From the NCBI GenBank assembly GCA_018398805.1, contig JAGFBZ010001939.1, positions 62,001 to 126,000 on the forward strand: 64,000 nucleotides of DNA. The letters run 5' to 3'. Both the position numbers and the translations under genes were made by a program. Under the pieces are notes generated by a model. It was given only the letters and a program-made list of their open reading frames with translations, was not told where the DNA came from and did no database searches. This document shows, piece by piece, positions 21,761 to 32,909 of this stretch. Within the stretch, counting starts at the first letter, position 1, and every line of letters starts with the position of its first letter. Origin of the DNA: Hirundichthys speculiger. Lineage: Eukaryota; Chordata; Actinopteri; Beloniformes; Exocoetidae.

Positions 21761-22910
21761 GGTAACACTTCCTTTTACAGTCCAGTATTTACCAGGTCAC
21801 TAGAGTGAAGAGAGGATACTGAAGATTTTTAAAAAGTCATAAAACACATAAATCGCGATTTCTCAAAGACCCTATATCACAACAACACACAGCTTCAGTA
21901 TGTTGTAGGTCAAAGTCTTGTGACCCGTTTAAACTTCGAATGATGTCTCTGTGATGAAATATGGCCGTGCTAGACAGGTCCAAAGAGTGGTGGGTTCTGG
22001 GCTGTTTTGGCTGGAATTCAGCCAAATCCCATTCATTTCTATGGGACCAAATTTCGCCGTTTTTCGTGATTTTCGTGAAAACCACCAAAATTCCCAGCAC
22101 ACAGATCTCGATCGAGCCGGTAGTTTTGATGTATTTTTTTGTTGGTTTTTTCTCTAAACTGCGGGCCGTGAAAACCATCAAAATTCTCTAGTGACTGGTA
22201 ATAAGCAGGTAGAAAGATGTATTTAGTAAGTAATAACCAAGTAATGAAATATAATTACCAAGGATTTTCCACGTGTAATTACCCAGTTTTACCATGTAAA
22301 TACCCAGTATTTGCAAGATATATTTCTGACTACTGCCAGGCATTTATCCAATAATTACCTGGTAGATACGCAGTAACTGTATATTGTAGATTTTGAACCT
22401 AGTACTTTAAAATATTTACCTGATATTTATCTGGTAAATACCAACAAGTTACCTGGTATTTACTAGATATTTTCCTGACAACTACCAGGTATTTGCACAA
22501 TAATTACCTGGTAGATATCCTGCAATTGCAGATTGTAGTCTATAAATCCTACTGGATGTGTCTATATGTGACTTTGTTAGGGTTATAATAACTGAGATAT
22601 TACCTGGTAATTACCAGTAATTTGCCTGGTAGTTACCTGATATTTATCTGGTAAATACAAGAACTAGTTACCTGGTATTTGCTAGTTATATGCTGAAAAC
22701 TACCAGATATTTATCCAAGACTACAAGGACTACATATTGAAATTAGCTTGTGGCTAACGCTGGTGCAGCCATCTTTTTAATATACTTGAAAATTGTCCTT
22801 TAAATAAATAAATAAGAATTATGGATTATCTTTTTACCTGGTTATCTTTTTACCTGGTTATTACCAGGTAATTACCTGGTAAATACTGGACTGTAAAAGG
22901 AAGCGTTACC
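21761..22910. mobile_element. Long-TIR DNA element, 1150 bp
   Basis: The termini GGTAACACTTCCTTTTACAG and the inverse of the right end agree over about 37 bp with one mismatch. Outside both ends is ATTTTTTTTT, either a 9-10-bp target duplication or a chance T-run. The interior is packed with ACCTGGTA/TACCAGGT and related units in both orientations (22200-22890). A segment at 21797-22195 bounded by CACTAGAG and CTCTAGTG looks like a second element inside it. No transposase frame. The superfamily is unresolved. Confidence 0.75.
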
Positions 22911-22920
22911 ATTTTTTTTT

Positions 22921-23399
22921 TGCATGTGTGCACTTCAGCACGATGGATAATTTAAACTTCAGATGCCAGATAAGCTCAGCTGATGTGCGTCTGTGTTATT
23001 TACACAAATGGCTCATGAAACAAGGGAAAATAACTCCTCAAAGAACAAAAACGAAAAAATGTTTTTACCGTTATGAAGAAAGTCATTATTGCAGGATTGC
23101 TTTTTAATGCTGCATTGACATTTGAACACACGACTGTACAATCTGGAACAGATTAGTTTACTGTTTAGTTTACTTTAGCTTTGGTGGCCACAAATGTCTC
23201 ACATACTACAAATGACAGTACGTGAAAAACAATGCAATCCGCGGTGTGAAGACGTACCTGGATTGTGTGCTACTAACTACTTCAGCATAAGCAGGTTTTG
23301 GGATCATGTGATTATCTTCTGGTTTGCTCAGCCACAATCACTTCCACAGAGGCGTGCTGTCTGCTGAGGACAACTGTGGTGAGGACAACCAGTTTGCAG
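22921..23399. other. Unique non-coding DNA
   Basis: Nothing recognised between the long-TIR element and the L2 copy. The exact start of the L2 copy is uncertain, so the last 100 bases may belong to it. Confidence 0.5.
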
Positions 23400-23401
23400 T
23401 A

Positions 23402-25505
23402 CATACATGCAATCTCATTACAGAGATTAGACTGGGTGGGAATCTCTGAAACTGCTTTAAACTGGTTCAGGTCGTATCTCAGGGACAGGAGATACTTTGT
23501 TGAAATTGGTAACTGTGTCTCAGACCAAATGGCCATGACCGGTGGGGTTCCCCAGGGGTCAATCCTGGGACCCCTATCATTCAATCTGTACATGCCTCCA
23601 TTAGGCCAGGTAATACGCAGCTATAATGTGTCCTACCACAACTATGCAGATGATACTCAGATCTATGTGTCACTGACAGCAGGAGAACATGGGCCTGTAG
23701 ATTCATTGTGTCACTGCATCAAACAGATCAGTGTGTGGATGCAAAACAACTTTCTCCAGCTAAACTCAGACTAAACTAAAATCATTGTCTGTGGCCCACA
23801 AAAACAAAGAGAAAGTGTTGTCAGTCACCTTGAGACTCTCTTCTAGAACCTAAAAATCAGGTCAGAAATTTAAGGGTAATATTGGATTCAGACTTGAACT
23901 TTAACAGCCACATTAAAGCAATAACATCAGCAGCTTTTTACCATCTAAAAAACATAGCCAAACCAGATTTTGAAAGACTAATCTATGCGTTCGTCTCCAC
24001 CAGGTTAGACTACTGTAACGGCCTGCTCACTGGTTCTAAACCAGCTGTAAGACAGCTGCAGTACATCCAGAATGCTGCTGCACGAGTCCTGACTAGAACC
24101 AGGAGATACGACCATATTAGTCCAGTCCCGAGGTCTCTGCACTGGTCCTGACTAGAACCAGGAAGTACGACCATATTAGTCCAGTCCTGAGGTCTCTGCA
24201 CTGGTCCTGACTAAAACCAGGAAATACGACCATATTAGTCCAGTCCTGAGGTTTCTGAACTGGTCTTGACTAGAACCAGGAGATACAACCATATTAGTCC
24301 AGTCCTGAGGTCTCTGAACTGGTCCTGACTAGAACCAGGAGATACGGCCATATTAGTCCAGTCCTGAGGTCTCTGCACTGGTCCTGACTAGAACCAGGAA
24401 ATACGACCATATTAGTCCAGTCCTGAGGTTTCTGAACTGGTCTTGACTAGAACCAGGAGATACAACCATATTAGTCCAGTCCTGAGGTCTCTGAACTGGT
24501 CCTGACTAGAACCAGGAGATAAAACCATATTAGTCCAGTCCTGAGGTCTCTGCACTGGTCCTGACTAGAACCAGGAGATATGACCATATTAGTCCAGTCC
24601 TGAGGTCTCTGCACTGGTCCTGACTAGAACCAGGAAATATGACCATATTAGTCCAGTCCTGAGGTCTCTGCACTGGTCCTGACTAGAACCAGGAGATACG
24701 ACCATATTAGTCCAGTCCTGAGGTTTCTGAACTGGTCTTGACTAGAACCAGGAGATACAACCATATTAGTCCAGTCCTGAGGTCTCTGAACTGGTCCTGA
24801 CTAGAACCAGGAGATACGCCATATTAGTCCAGTCCTGAGGTCTCTGCACTGGTCCTGACTAGAACCAGGAAATACGACCATATTAGTCCAGTCCTGAGGT
24901 CTCTGCACTGGTCCTGACTAGAAGCAGGAAATACGACCATATTAGTCCAGTCCCGAGGTCTCTGCACTGGTCCTGACTAGAACCAGGAAATATGACCATA
25001 TATGTCCAGTCCTGAGGTCTCTGCACTGGTCCTGACTAGAACCAGGAAATACAACCATATTAGTCCAGTCCTGAGGTCTCTGCACTGGTCCTGACTAGAA
25101 CCAGGAAATACGACCATATTAGTCCAGTCCTGAGGTTTCTGCACTGGTCCTGACTAGAACAAGGAGATACGACCATATTAGTCCAGTCCTGACTAGAACA
25201 AGGAAATATGACCATATTAGTCCAGTCCTGAGGTCTTTGGCTTCCTGTCACTCAGAGAATAGACTTTAAAACAGCTCTACTTGTGTACAAGTCTCTTCAT
25301 GGCCCCAAAGTCCATCTCTGACATGTTAGATCCATATGAGCCAACCTGGACTCTGAGAACCTCAGGTAGTGGTCTCCTGCTGGTGACCAGAGTCAGGACA
25401 AAGCAAGGTGAAGCTGTGTTTCAGTTTTATGCTCGTAAAATCTGGAACAGTCTTCCAGCAGATGTGAAACAGACCTGAACTCTGAAAATGTTCAGATCCA
25501 GACTG
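23402..25505 (+). pseudogene. LINE reverse transcriptase pseudogene
   Basis: The first frame (to the stop at 23772-23774) contains GGVPQGSILGP and YADDTQIYVSL; YADD is the catalytic metal-binding motif and is intact. A TAA then replaces a Lys codon (LNSD-stop-TKII). A second frame (23882-24151) carries DSDLNFNSHIKAITSAAFYH and RLDYCNGLL, the conserved thumb-proximal block. The minisatellite then breaks the reading frame, and 25281-25478 resumes with SISDMLDPYEP and IWNSLPADVK. Stops and the array make it inactive. Confidence 0.85.
24088..25236. repeat. 59-bp minisatellite inside the L2 coding region
   Basis: The motif GAGGTYTCTG recurs at 24130, 24189, 24248, 24307, 24366, 24425, 24484, 24543, 24602, 24661, 24720, 24779, 24837, 24896, 24955, 25014, 25073, 25132 and 25230: 59-bp spacing except one 58-bp unit and one 98-bp step that holds a partial unit. 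The unit is the LINE codon stretch for TRTRRYDHISPVLRSLHW. Variants (GAGGTTTCTGAAC with TCTTGAC, then TCTCTGAAC, then TCTCTGCAC) recur in blocks of three, implying amplification of 177-bp blocks. As 59 is not divisible by three, each unit shifts frame. Confidence 0.97.
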
Positions 25506-25736
25506 AAAACAGTTCTGTTTAGAGGTGAAGATGACAACTGAAAGGATTTTATCTGCACTCTTCATTTTCAATTTAATTTGTTTTTCTTTTGAAAGAATTT
25601 CTAATTTAATTTATTAATGATTATTTTTATGCTTGTATGGAATAATTCTATTTGCCTTGTGATTTTATGCATCTGTAAAGCACTTTGAAATACCTTGTGT
25701 ATGAACTGTGCTCTACAAATAAACTTGCCTTGTCTA

Positions 25737-28145
25737 CATACTGGATACTGCAGTATGCTCGTGCAGTATGCACCGTGTGGCTTTATAAACAGTCTGGGTG
25801 TAAGCAGCGGTAGGTTGGCTGGCTGGAGAGGAAAACAACACACAGGTCATCTTGTAGCTCTCCTTGTTCAAATATTCAGAACACACCATTCAAAGAGAGC
25901 GAAGGACGTTTTTACCACAGGGCTGACAACAATCTCGCAGAGAGCTGATGGGAAGCCAGAGGTCAAGTGCTACAGAGACTCATGGGCTGATGGGAAGCAG
26001 TTACGCAGGCGGGCTGGGAGTCACGTCGTCGAGAGCGGCGACGTGCCACGTCCACGTCCACAAACATGCAGGCACCAAAGCAGGCGAGGCCAAGAAAGGT
26101 AAGAGGGAAAACCCTGCAGATGCTTTTATCGTGAGAAGATAAAAGTTCACTTTCTTTAAAATCCTTCATTCTGCAATGACTTTCTGTACAGATAAAAACA
26201 TATATTCTTCAAACAAATACAACCATCTGTTACCAAGAGGAATCCAAAATTGTATTCATCTGAATCGGTTTTTAAAGTTTTAAAGTGCTACTTCTGACCA
26301 CATATGTGTCGGCTGTGTTGGCAAAGAGCCTATTTTTGAAATTAATTAAAGCAATAAAGTTAACGCTGCAAAATGTAATACAGTCCAGAATGCATTTATA
26401 AACTAAAACTAGGGGGCAGCACAGAAGGAAAAAACAGATTCGCTCTTTGCAGCTCTGCATCTAAATGTTACACTTACAGTCATGAATATCTAATAACAAA
26501 TATCTAATGAATGTTTAACAGGATGTTTGACCTTCAGGTGCAGGATAATGTATGTGCAGAGCAGTAAATCTAATCTGGAGGAGGGTGAAGTGTTCATCTT
26601 AAATCTAATGCAATTTAAACGTACCACAGACTGCAAGTGTAGATTCGGTTATGATGCAAAATGCAGCCGATCGTAGGTGTATAAAGTGAAAGGCTCAAGT
26701 GCACCGACGCTGAAAATATATTTTTGAACTTTGTACAAAGCACAGAAGAAAAAAAAAAATTACAATTCAGGATGGAGCATCTGTCAGACATGTCTGGAGG
26801 GGAGCTTTAAAATTTCAAGCGTTTAGTTTTCGGGGCATTAAATTATCATCTCTGACCGACGGGAGCTGAAGAGGTTGGGTGAAGGACCAGATTTATGTTA
26901 CAGAAACGAGTAGGATGGTGGGACACGACTGGTTATAAACCAGTAATAACTTACAGCAGCAAGTTTACCCATTTAGAAAATGCGTGAAATAAGTTTACAG
27001 AAAAGAAAACAGCAGGAATGAAGCCAGGAGGATAACCCAACATGGCTTCTCCCATGTGATTTCAATGAGTCCGTCCTCAGTTTGGCCCCCCCTGTCACCT
27101 GTACGGAAAACTGGAAAATCCTGCAGCGTTTCCTCCGGTTGAACACACTGGAAATGTATCTGATCTTATCCGACTGAAACAAATGGATTTCGGGGCTGGA
27201 GGTGCACAATCAACGCTGCTGTCTGGCTTTAGATGAAGCGTCTGTTGATCACGTTATGACACACAACTTATAGTCTGCTGTGGACAAAGCTCCTAAAGCA
27301 CACCAGCAATTAATAACACTTTCACTGAACCACATCACGGTGAGAAATCTACCATCCTGCGCACATTATCAATAACGCGAATTGCCTCTAAGGTCAATTT
27401 GTATTGTTTTGTCAAACGCGTGTTTGGGCAGACTGGGGTCATTTATCCTGCGGCGAGAGCACGCCGAACATCCCGCTCTTGATTTCCAGAGACGCAGCTC
27501 TCTCTCCTGGTCCCAGTCAATGCAGATTTGATCAAATGCACGATGCCTCTGTCGCTGTGATTAATCTCTGCCACCTCTTTTTGGGTCCCCGTCCGCCGCC
27601 CACTCTCATCTCGGCATCCCCCCGCGAGTCCACCCGACTGACAGCAACATAAGTCACAGGGCTGCATTAAAAACACATTAGGCTAGCGGAAGAAATTAAG
27701 GTTAGGTTTATCTGACAGAGAGTACCTGCTCGGGAATGAACCGGGCGCTGGCATCCTCATGGATCACCATCCCCTCCTGACAGTGTTGTGACTTATGGAC
27801 TCGCTGAATGCACTCCCAAGCACTTTCTGATAGTCTGGGCGATATGAATATATTGAATTTACGAGATCTCAAAGGATCGCTGCGCTGTGTGTCCAGCTCT
27901 TTTAGGGAAAATTCAGAGACAATATGGGAGAAAGACCAGAAGAAGTGGATGTGTGGGGGAGTGACACGTCAAGAAAAACCACATACACGTCCGACTCTAC
28001 CCTCAAAACAAAAACCGAGCAGAAAACAGAAGTAATAAGCAGTTGCTTTATAACATCCGGGATTCCAGGCACATACCCAGCGCCCCTCCGCGAAAGCCCG
28101 TATCGACTGATTTTTTTTTTGTTTATGCCTCCTGTTGGAAATCAG
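25737..28145. other. Unique non-coding DNA
   Basis: No gene recognised. Frames at 25695-26102, 27404-27652 and 27924-28211 (plus) and 26973-27209 (minus) show no domain. A-rich runs lie at 26750-26758. GC is moderate, and no repeat family was identified by eye. Confidence 0.5.
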
Positions 28146-28734
28146 AAGAGAAAACGAACACAGCGATGTGGAACGCAACCACAAAGAAACCCACAAATTG
28201 GCACAAAGTGATCAATAAGAGGTTCAAAAAGTCAGGAAAGAGACATGAGGAAAACAGAGACAAAAAGACTCAAATTGACCCGATGGAGTTCACAGTGAGA
28301 TTCGATCCAGCCGCTAAGATGCATAAAAAGAGCATGCACAAGACACGCAACTCCACAGCGGCATTCGGCCATTCAGGCATGCATCACTTTTACATTAACC
28401 TACTGTTCACTTATTAGTGAATGTTTGATAGCCAGAAGCTGCTCGAAATGACCCCTCATGCAGTTATCTTGAGCTAACCGTCTCATTATCTGGAAACAAA
28501 GATCATTTTGTCATCATGACAGGATCATTTAACTGGTTCCTTTGGCATGATGAAGCTTGTTTCTTCTTTTATGAGTAAGTATTTTGTAAGACAGGCGATT
28601 TCACGGGTGTCGTGCACGAGGGGAGTTTCATGAATCTTGACTACTTTAAGATGAGTTGTCGGCTGCCAAGCAGGGATAGTCTGGTGTCTTTAGCGCCTAC
28701 ATGCCATCTGTCATTAGACGTTACATGTGCAGCC

Positions 28735-28820
28735 CATTATCTATACCCACTTCTTCCCATTTAGGGTCCCGGTCTGCTGGAGCCTTTCCCAGCTCTCCTC
28801 AGGTGGAAGGCAGGGGGAGG
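28735..28820. repeat. Common fish interspersed repeat fragment
   Basis: Text of the form TTATCTATACCCACTTCTTC, then GGTCTGCTGGAGC, CCCAGCTCTC and AGGTGGAAGGCAGG. The same pattern appears at 30238-30284 plus 31180-31265, and at 39507-39615. I recognise it as a widespread teleost repeat but cannot name its class. Confidence 0.6.
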
Positions 28821-28886
28821 CAAACAACCGCACACGCTCACTTTGATGGCAGTTTAGACTGGATAACACTACATCACAACCAGCTG

Positions 28887-29112
28887 AAAATCTCTGAAAA
28901 TGCTTTAAACTGGTTCAGGTCCTATCACAGGGACAGGAAGATACTTTGTTGAAATTGGTAACTGTGTCTCAGACCAAATGGCCATGACCTGTGGGGTTCC
29001 CCAGGGGTCAATCCCGGGACCCCTATTGTTCAATCTGTACATGCTTTCATTAGGCCAGTGAATACGCAGCTATAATGTGTCCTACCACAACTATGCAGAT
29101 GACACTCAGAGA
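28887..29112 (+). pseudogene. L2 reverse transcriptase fragment
   Basis: The fragment is close to 23437-23660 of the first L2 copy: ISENALNWFRSYHRDRK, then after a frame change GVPQGSIPGP and, near its end, HNYADDT. It is cut on both sides and abuts the duplicated segments B and A'. High similarity to the first copy suggests they derive from one active L2 subfamily or from local copying. Confidence 0.8.
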
Positions 29113-29324
29113 TGATACTCAAAAGAGAAAACGAACACGGCGATGTGGAACGCAACCACAAAGAAACCCACAAATTGGCAGAAAGTGATCAATAAGAGGT
29201 TCAAAAAGTCAAGAAAGAGACATGATGAAAACAGAGACAAAAAGAGAGCAGAGGGAGGCAAACAACTGCACACTCTCCCTTTAATGGCAGTTTAGACTGG
29301 ATTACACTACATCACAACCAGCTG

Positions 29325-30237
29325 CATAACATGCGTGTTCTTGGACTGCGAGAGGAAACTAGGAGCACCTGCAGAAAACTCATGTGAACGTGTCACTGAA
29401 AGGCGCCGGCCAAGATTCAAGCCAAGAGTCTTCCAGACAACATCGCCAACACAGCTAGCTCACATTGGACATCACGGCAAAGATGACTAAGAGACTCAAG
29501 AAAGAAACCGCGCAAGAGTCAGTCTTGGACAGTGTCATAGAAGCAACGCAGATGATGAAGACCGTCTGCGTTGGAAACTTCAAAACTTCTTTGAGCAGAG
29601 AAGTAGGAGTTGGTCAAGCTCTCATCTTTTGGAAAATATTGATTGATCTTCTAACCTATCTAGCTCAAAAAAGGCTCCCGAGCCTTGACTTTAAATTCAG
29701 TCATGGATCCAGCAGCCGAGGAGTTTTAATGTTTGAACTAGTGTTGTGGTAAAAGATATTGGTTTCTAAGCCCTACCTGTAGAGTGTTGATGCTGTTACC
29801 TCCGAATCCATCTTTCACTTCCTTCAGGATTCTTTGTCTTTAACGCGGCCTCTTTGCTGTCTGCTGATGTCTGTGTCAGACAGAGACTCAGCAAACTCAG
29901 CAGTAACAATCAGTCCATACCTTTCTTTTTCTTTTTCTTTTAGTTTCTTGCCATGATGATATTAATTAGATTCACTGCACTTAATGATAAGGAAAACCAT
30001 GAGTTTGCCAAAGTTTGCTTCAAGGTATTATTTAATTAATAATGCAGTCTGCAAGAATCCAAAGCACACACATGTAAATGATGACTCATTACTCCTTTCA
30101 CTGCTTATGTGGCCATTAAAGTCACATAAATGCAGTTCGGGTTTGCATTGCTGCCTTTTCAACCTTAACTGCAGTAAAGGACCGGGATCCTCACGAAGAC
30201 ACAAAGCCAGTGTGTTCAAATTTATTGGAAAATTATC
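29325..30237. other. Unique non-coding DNA
   Basis: No gene recognised. A 95-codon plus frame at 29465-29752 (Met, Lys and Leu rich) has no familiar domain. A (TTTTTC)n-like run lies at 29921-29942. Confidence 0.5.
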
Positions 30238-31265
30238 CATCCATCCATCCATCATTTATGCCCACTTAAACCTATGCAGGGTCAATTCAATTCAATTTTA
30301 TTTGTATAGCGGTCTTTTACAATGCCAGTTGTCTCTAGGCGCTTTACAGAGACTCAGATCATGACCCCTGAAAAAATATCATTAACCAGAATTATAATAT
30401 TAAACCCTAATCAAGGATAATGGCAGGTAAAAAAACTCCCACGGTGAGAGAAAAAAACCTTTAAGCCAAACAGTGGTAAGTAAAAACTCCACTTTAAGAG
30501 GAAGAAACCTTGAGCAGGACCTGGATCATATGGGGGGACCTTCCTGCCGAAGACCAGCCGGGTAAAGAAAGAAAAAGAGAAGAGAGACAGGACAGAGAGG
30601 ACGGAGGACAGAGAGTAGGGCACAAAAATGACTGAATGAAATGGCTACATAAACAGTTGCAGGTAGCAGCACTGAGGTGAGATGGTCAGAGGACTAGATC
30701 ACTGGTCACCACACCAGCCGGCACCCTGAACACATCTACACACACAGGTGGAGGTAAACGCTGGGATGGACAGAGGAGGGAACTGGAATTCAGCATGAAA
30801 CTCAGGAAACTCTGGCCTGCAAACACACAGAAAGAAAAGAGAAAAAAGGAGGGAAAGTAGCACAACAAACTACAGGAAAGAAAATGTAGCACAGTTACAG
30901 TAACAAGGTGCTCCTAATTAATTATGGAATGAGATGGAGGATGAAGAAGGGAGGAGGAATAGGAAGGAAAGGGAGAAGAAGGGTGGAGACACCACTCACC
31001 AAATCATGTTGGCGTCTCCCTGCAGCGTAGGCCTATAGCAGCATAGCTATGACGAAGCTGTGATTAAGACGAGCTACTCTAGTCTTAGCTCCCACAACTA
31101 TGGCTATAACTATTAGCCCCTACACACTATAGTTTAGACTAACTGTAGGCTTTACTGAACAGAAATGTTTTCTGGTAACGGTCACGTGTACCTGCTGGAG
31201 TCTAACCCAGCTCCCTTCAGGCGAAAGGCAGGTGCACAGCCTGGCCAGGTTGCCAGTCCATCGCA
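30238..31265. repeat. Interspersed repeat split by another repeat
   Basis: (CCAT)n followed by TTTATGCCCACTTAAACC and TATGCAGGGTC (to 30284) is the left half of the CTGCTGGAGC-type repeat, and GTACCTGCTGGAGTCTAACC to about 31265 is the right half. The pentamer GGTCA occurs at both break points (30280-30284 and 31180-31184). The text between is a different element, listed next. Confidence 0.75.
30285..31179. mobile_element. Nested element beginning ATTCAATTCAATTTTATTTG
   Basis: The left end ATTCAATTCAATTTTATTTG then TATAGCG...GGCGCTTTACAGAG, AAACTCCACTTTAAGAGGAA and GAAACCTTGAGCAGGACC are characteristic of a repeat extremely frequent in teleosts. A possible 5-bp target duplication (GGTCA) flanks it. 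I see no reverse transcriptase or transposase, so the class stays open. It is younger than the repeat it splits. Confidence 0.65.
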
Positions 31266-32694
31266 AGGTTCGGGAAATGATGCTTGTCTGAAATATGATG
31301 CCTTACCCTTTTGATATTAAACACGAGATAAGACCTTGGACAGATAAGACCTCAGAATAAAACCTCAGAATATATCTGAGGTCTTGTTGTGTGTGTGTTT
31401 GGGGGTATTAGGATCAATGAACAAAGTAAGACATTTATAAGTGGTTTGCAACTAAGAAACCGCTATTGCCAGAGAACAGGAGTTAGTGCCGGAGTCCAAA
31501 TTTGATCTTTTTGCAAATGTGCTCTGCTATTTTTAAAACTGTGGCCTGGGTTTCCTCACACAAGCAAAGTATTTAAACCTGGAAAGAAAACATGCCCCTC
31601 CGTTGAAAAAGCTAAGAGGAAGAGAGGACGAGCACAGAAAGGGACAGACTACACACTGAGCGAAGCTCCTCTCATGCCGTAATTTGATTTCACTCGGCTC
31701 GTGGTGCTCTGCAGTGCAGAGGAAGTGTCGTGATGGCAACCGTCTCCCATCCATTATTACACGACCGGACTGTGTTGTGATGAGTAAAGGGCAGACGATC
31801 ACATATCCACCGCTCTTGGCTTCGGCGCATTTCCTGCCTTTGCCATCCGGCGCAGATGAAACTGAAGATGTGGTGACATTTAGGCTGAAGGTGGATCTTA
31901 ACTGCATCGTTTACATGTCAGAGGGACACCAGACTGCTGTTAAGGCATCTGCATGACCCTTTCATATGTCTCATTGCAGCATGGTGTGCAAGGTTGTCCC
32001 ATATGTGTCTTTTTTTTTCGCTTAGCAACAGCAGGCAAATATTGATTTAAGCAGCTGGTGGCGATCATTTGCTTCAATCTTAAAAAAAAAATAGATCTGA
32101 ACTGCACTCGTCACGTTCAAATTACTTAAGCAAAAATATGAAATGTCATGCTATTTTCCTCGCTTCAGATAGATTCATTTTATGTTTCATAAGATTTAAC
32201 GGTAGATAACTGGGTAAAGGTAATCAGAGCCAAAACAGTCTGTCCAGGATGCCGGTTGTTGTCTGAATCCAGACACACGATTTAAAAAAGCAACTACAAA
32301 GATAAATGATCATCAAACAAGCACCGGTGGGTGCAATATTGCACGCAGACGCCCATTTAGATGGAATGATCTGTTTACAGAGAGGTTTTTTCAGACCTTT
32401 TAAAAAGAAATATGAAGACAAGAATGTCAGGTATTCTTTTATTAATTATTCCATCCATCCTGTTTCTGAGGAAAGAAGCTTTTTGTTGTCGTTCTGAAAA
32501 TATATAAATAAGCTTTGTTGTTTTCAACAAAATGATAATAAATCCAGACAGATTAAAGCTCTTCTTTAATAGAATATCGTTCTCATAAATGTCAGTAAAA
32601 GCCAACGGTGTCTGAGATGTTTGAAAGAATGTCTGAGCACAAATGCTGTCAGACCTGCTAGAGCCTGACTGCAAATGTCAGTGTGAAGCGTTGC
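31266..32694. other. Unique non-coding DNA
   Basis: No gene recognised. The 124-codon minus frame at 31533-31907 has no known domain and overlaps a plus frame of similar length. The remainder is AT-rich. Confidence 0.5.
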
Positions 32695-32785
32695 TCGTGA
32701 ACTGGGTGGTTATCGCTCAGGAGTTGAACTGGGGGAGTGAAAGGTTGCCGGATCAATCCCAAACTTCCCCAGTTCATATGCTGAA
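32695..32785 (+). repeat. Possible tRNA-derived SINE head fragment
   Basis: GGGTGGTTATCGCTCAGGAG and GAAAGGTTGCCGGATCAATC look like the A- and B-box parts of a SINE promoter, with sense similarity to the SINE at 50929-51200. No tail or target duplication was found. Confidence 0.35.
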
Positions 32786-32909
32786 TACTAATAAGGATCT
32801 AAATCCTCCATGACCCTCGATGTGTGCACTGCTTCTAAACTGCTTCGAATAGATATTTAAAGACAAGAGAAGGAAACCAACTAGAACTAATGAGTCCTGA
32901 TAAGACAGT

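Larger units (their letters stand above)
23400..25736 (+). mobile_element. L2-type LINE copy, 5'-truncated
   Basis: Reverse transcriptase text begins with ISETALNWFRSYLRDRRYF and runs to a C-terminal WNSLPADVKQT, followed by a 3' region ending GTAAAGCACTTTGAAATACC and AATAAACTTGCCTTG. That 3' end (CACTTTGAA...GCCTTG) recurs in the copies at 43760-45060 and 49860-52166. The clade call rests on similarity to L2/Maui-like fish LINEs. The 5' half (endonuclease) is absent. A 59-bp minisatellite interrupts the coding text. Confidence 0.85.
28146..29324. repeat. Two pairs of direct duplications (A-B-RT-A'-B')
   Basis: Segment A (28146-28268, 123 bp) reappears at 29123-29245, and segment B (28811-28886, 76 bp) at 29249-29324, each with a few substitutions. 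A' and B' are almost adjacent, whereas A and B are 542 bp apart. Between B and A' sits an L2 reverse transcriptase fragment. The pattern suggests copying of pieces of the neighbourhood together with, or after, arrival of the LINE fragment. Confidence 0.85.

Noticed and set aside
23298..23774. 158-codon frame as a host gene
   Set aside because: It is the reverse transcriptase of an L2 element (GVPQGS, YADD) ending in a premature stop; it is reported as a pseudogene.
24088..25236. CRISPR-like array
   Set aside because: Units are contiguous 59-bp repeats without unique spacers and lie within LINE coding text in a eukaryotic genome.
24010..25251. Repeated minus-strand frames with a QRPQDWTNMV-like motif
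   Set aside because: These are shadows of the 59-bp minisatellite; the unit length is not a multiple of three, so no repeat protein exists.
31533..31907. 124-codon minus-strand frame
   Set aside because: No domain and a competing plus-strand frame; composition is not clearly coding.
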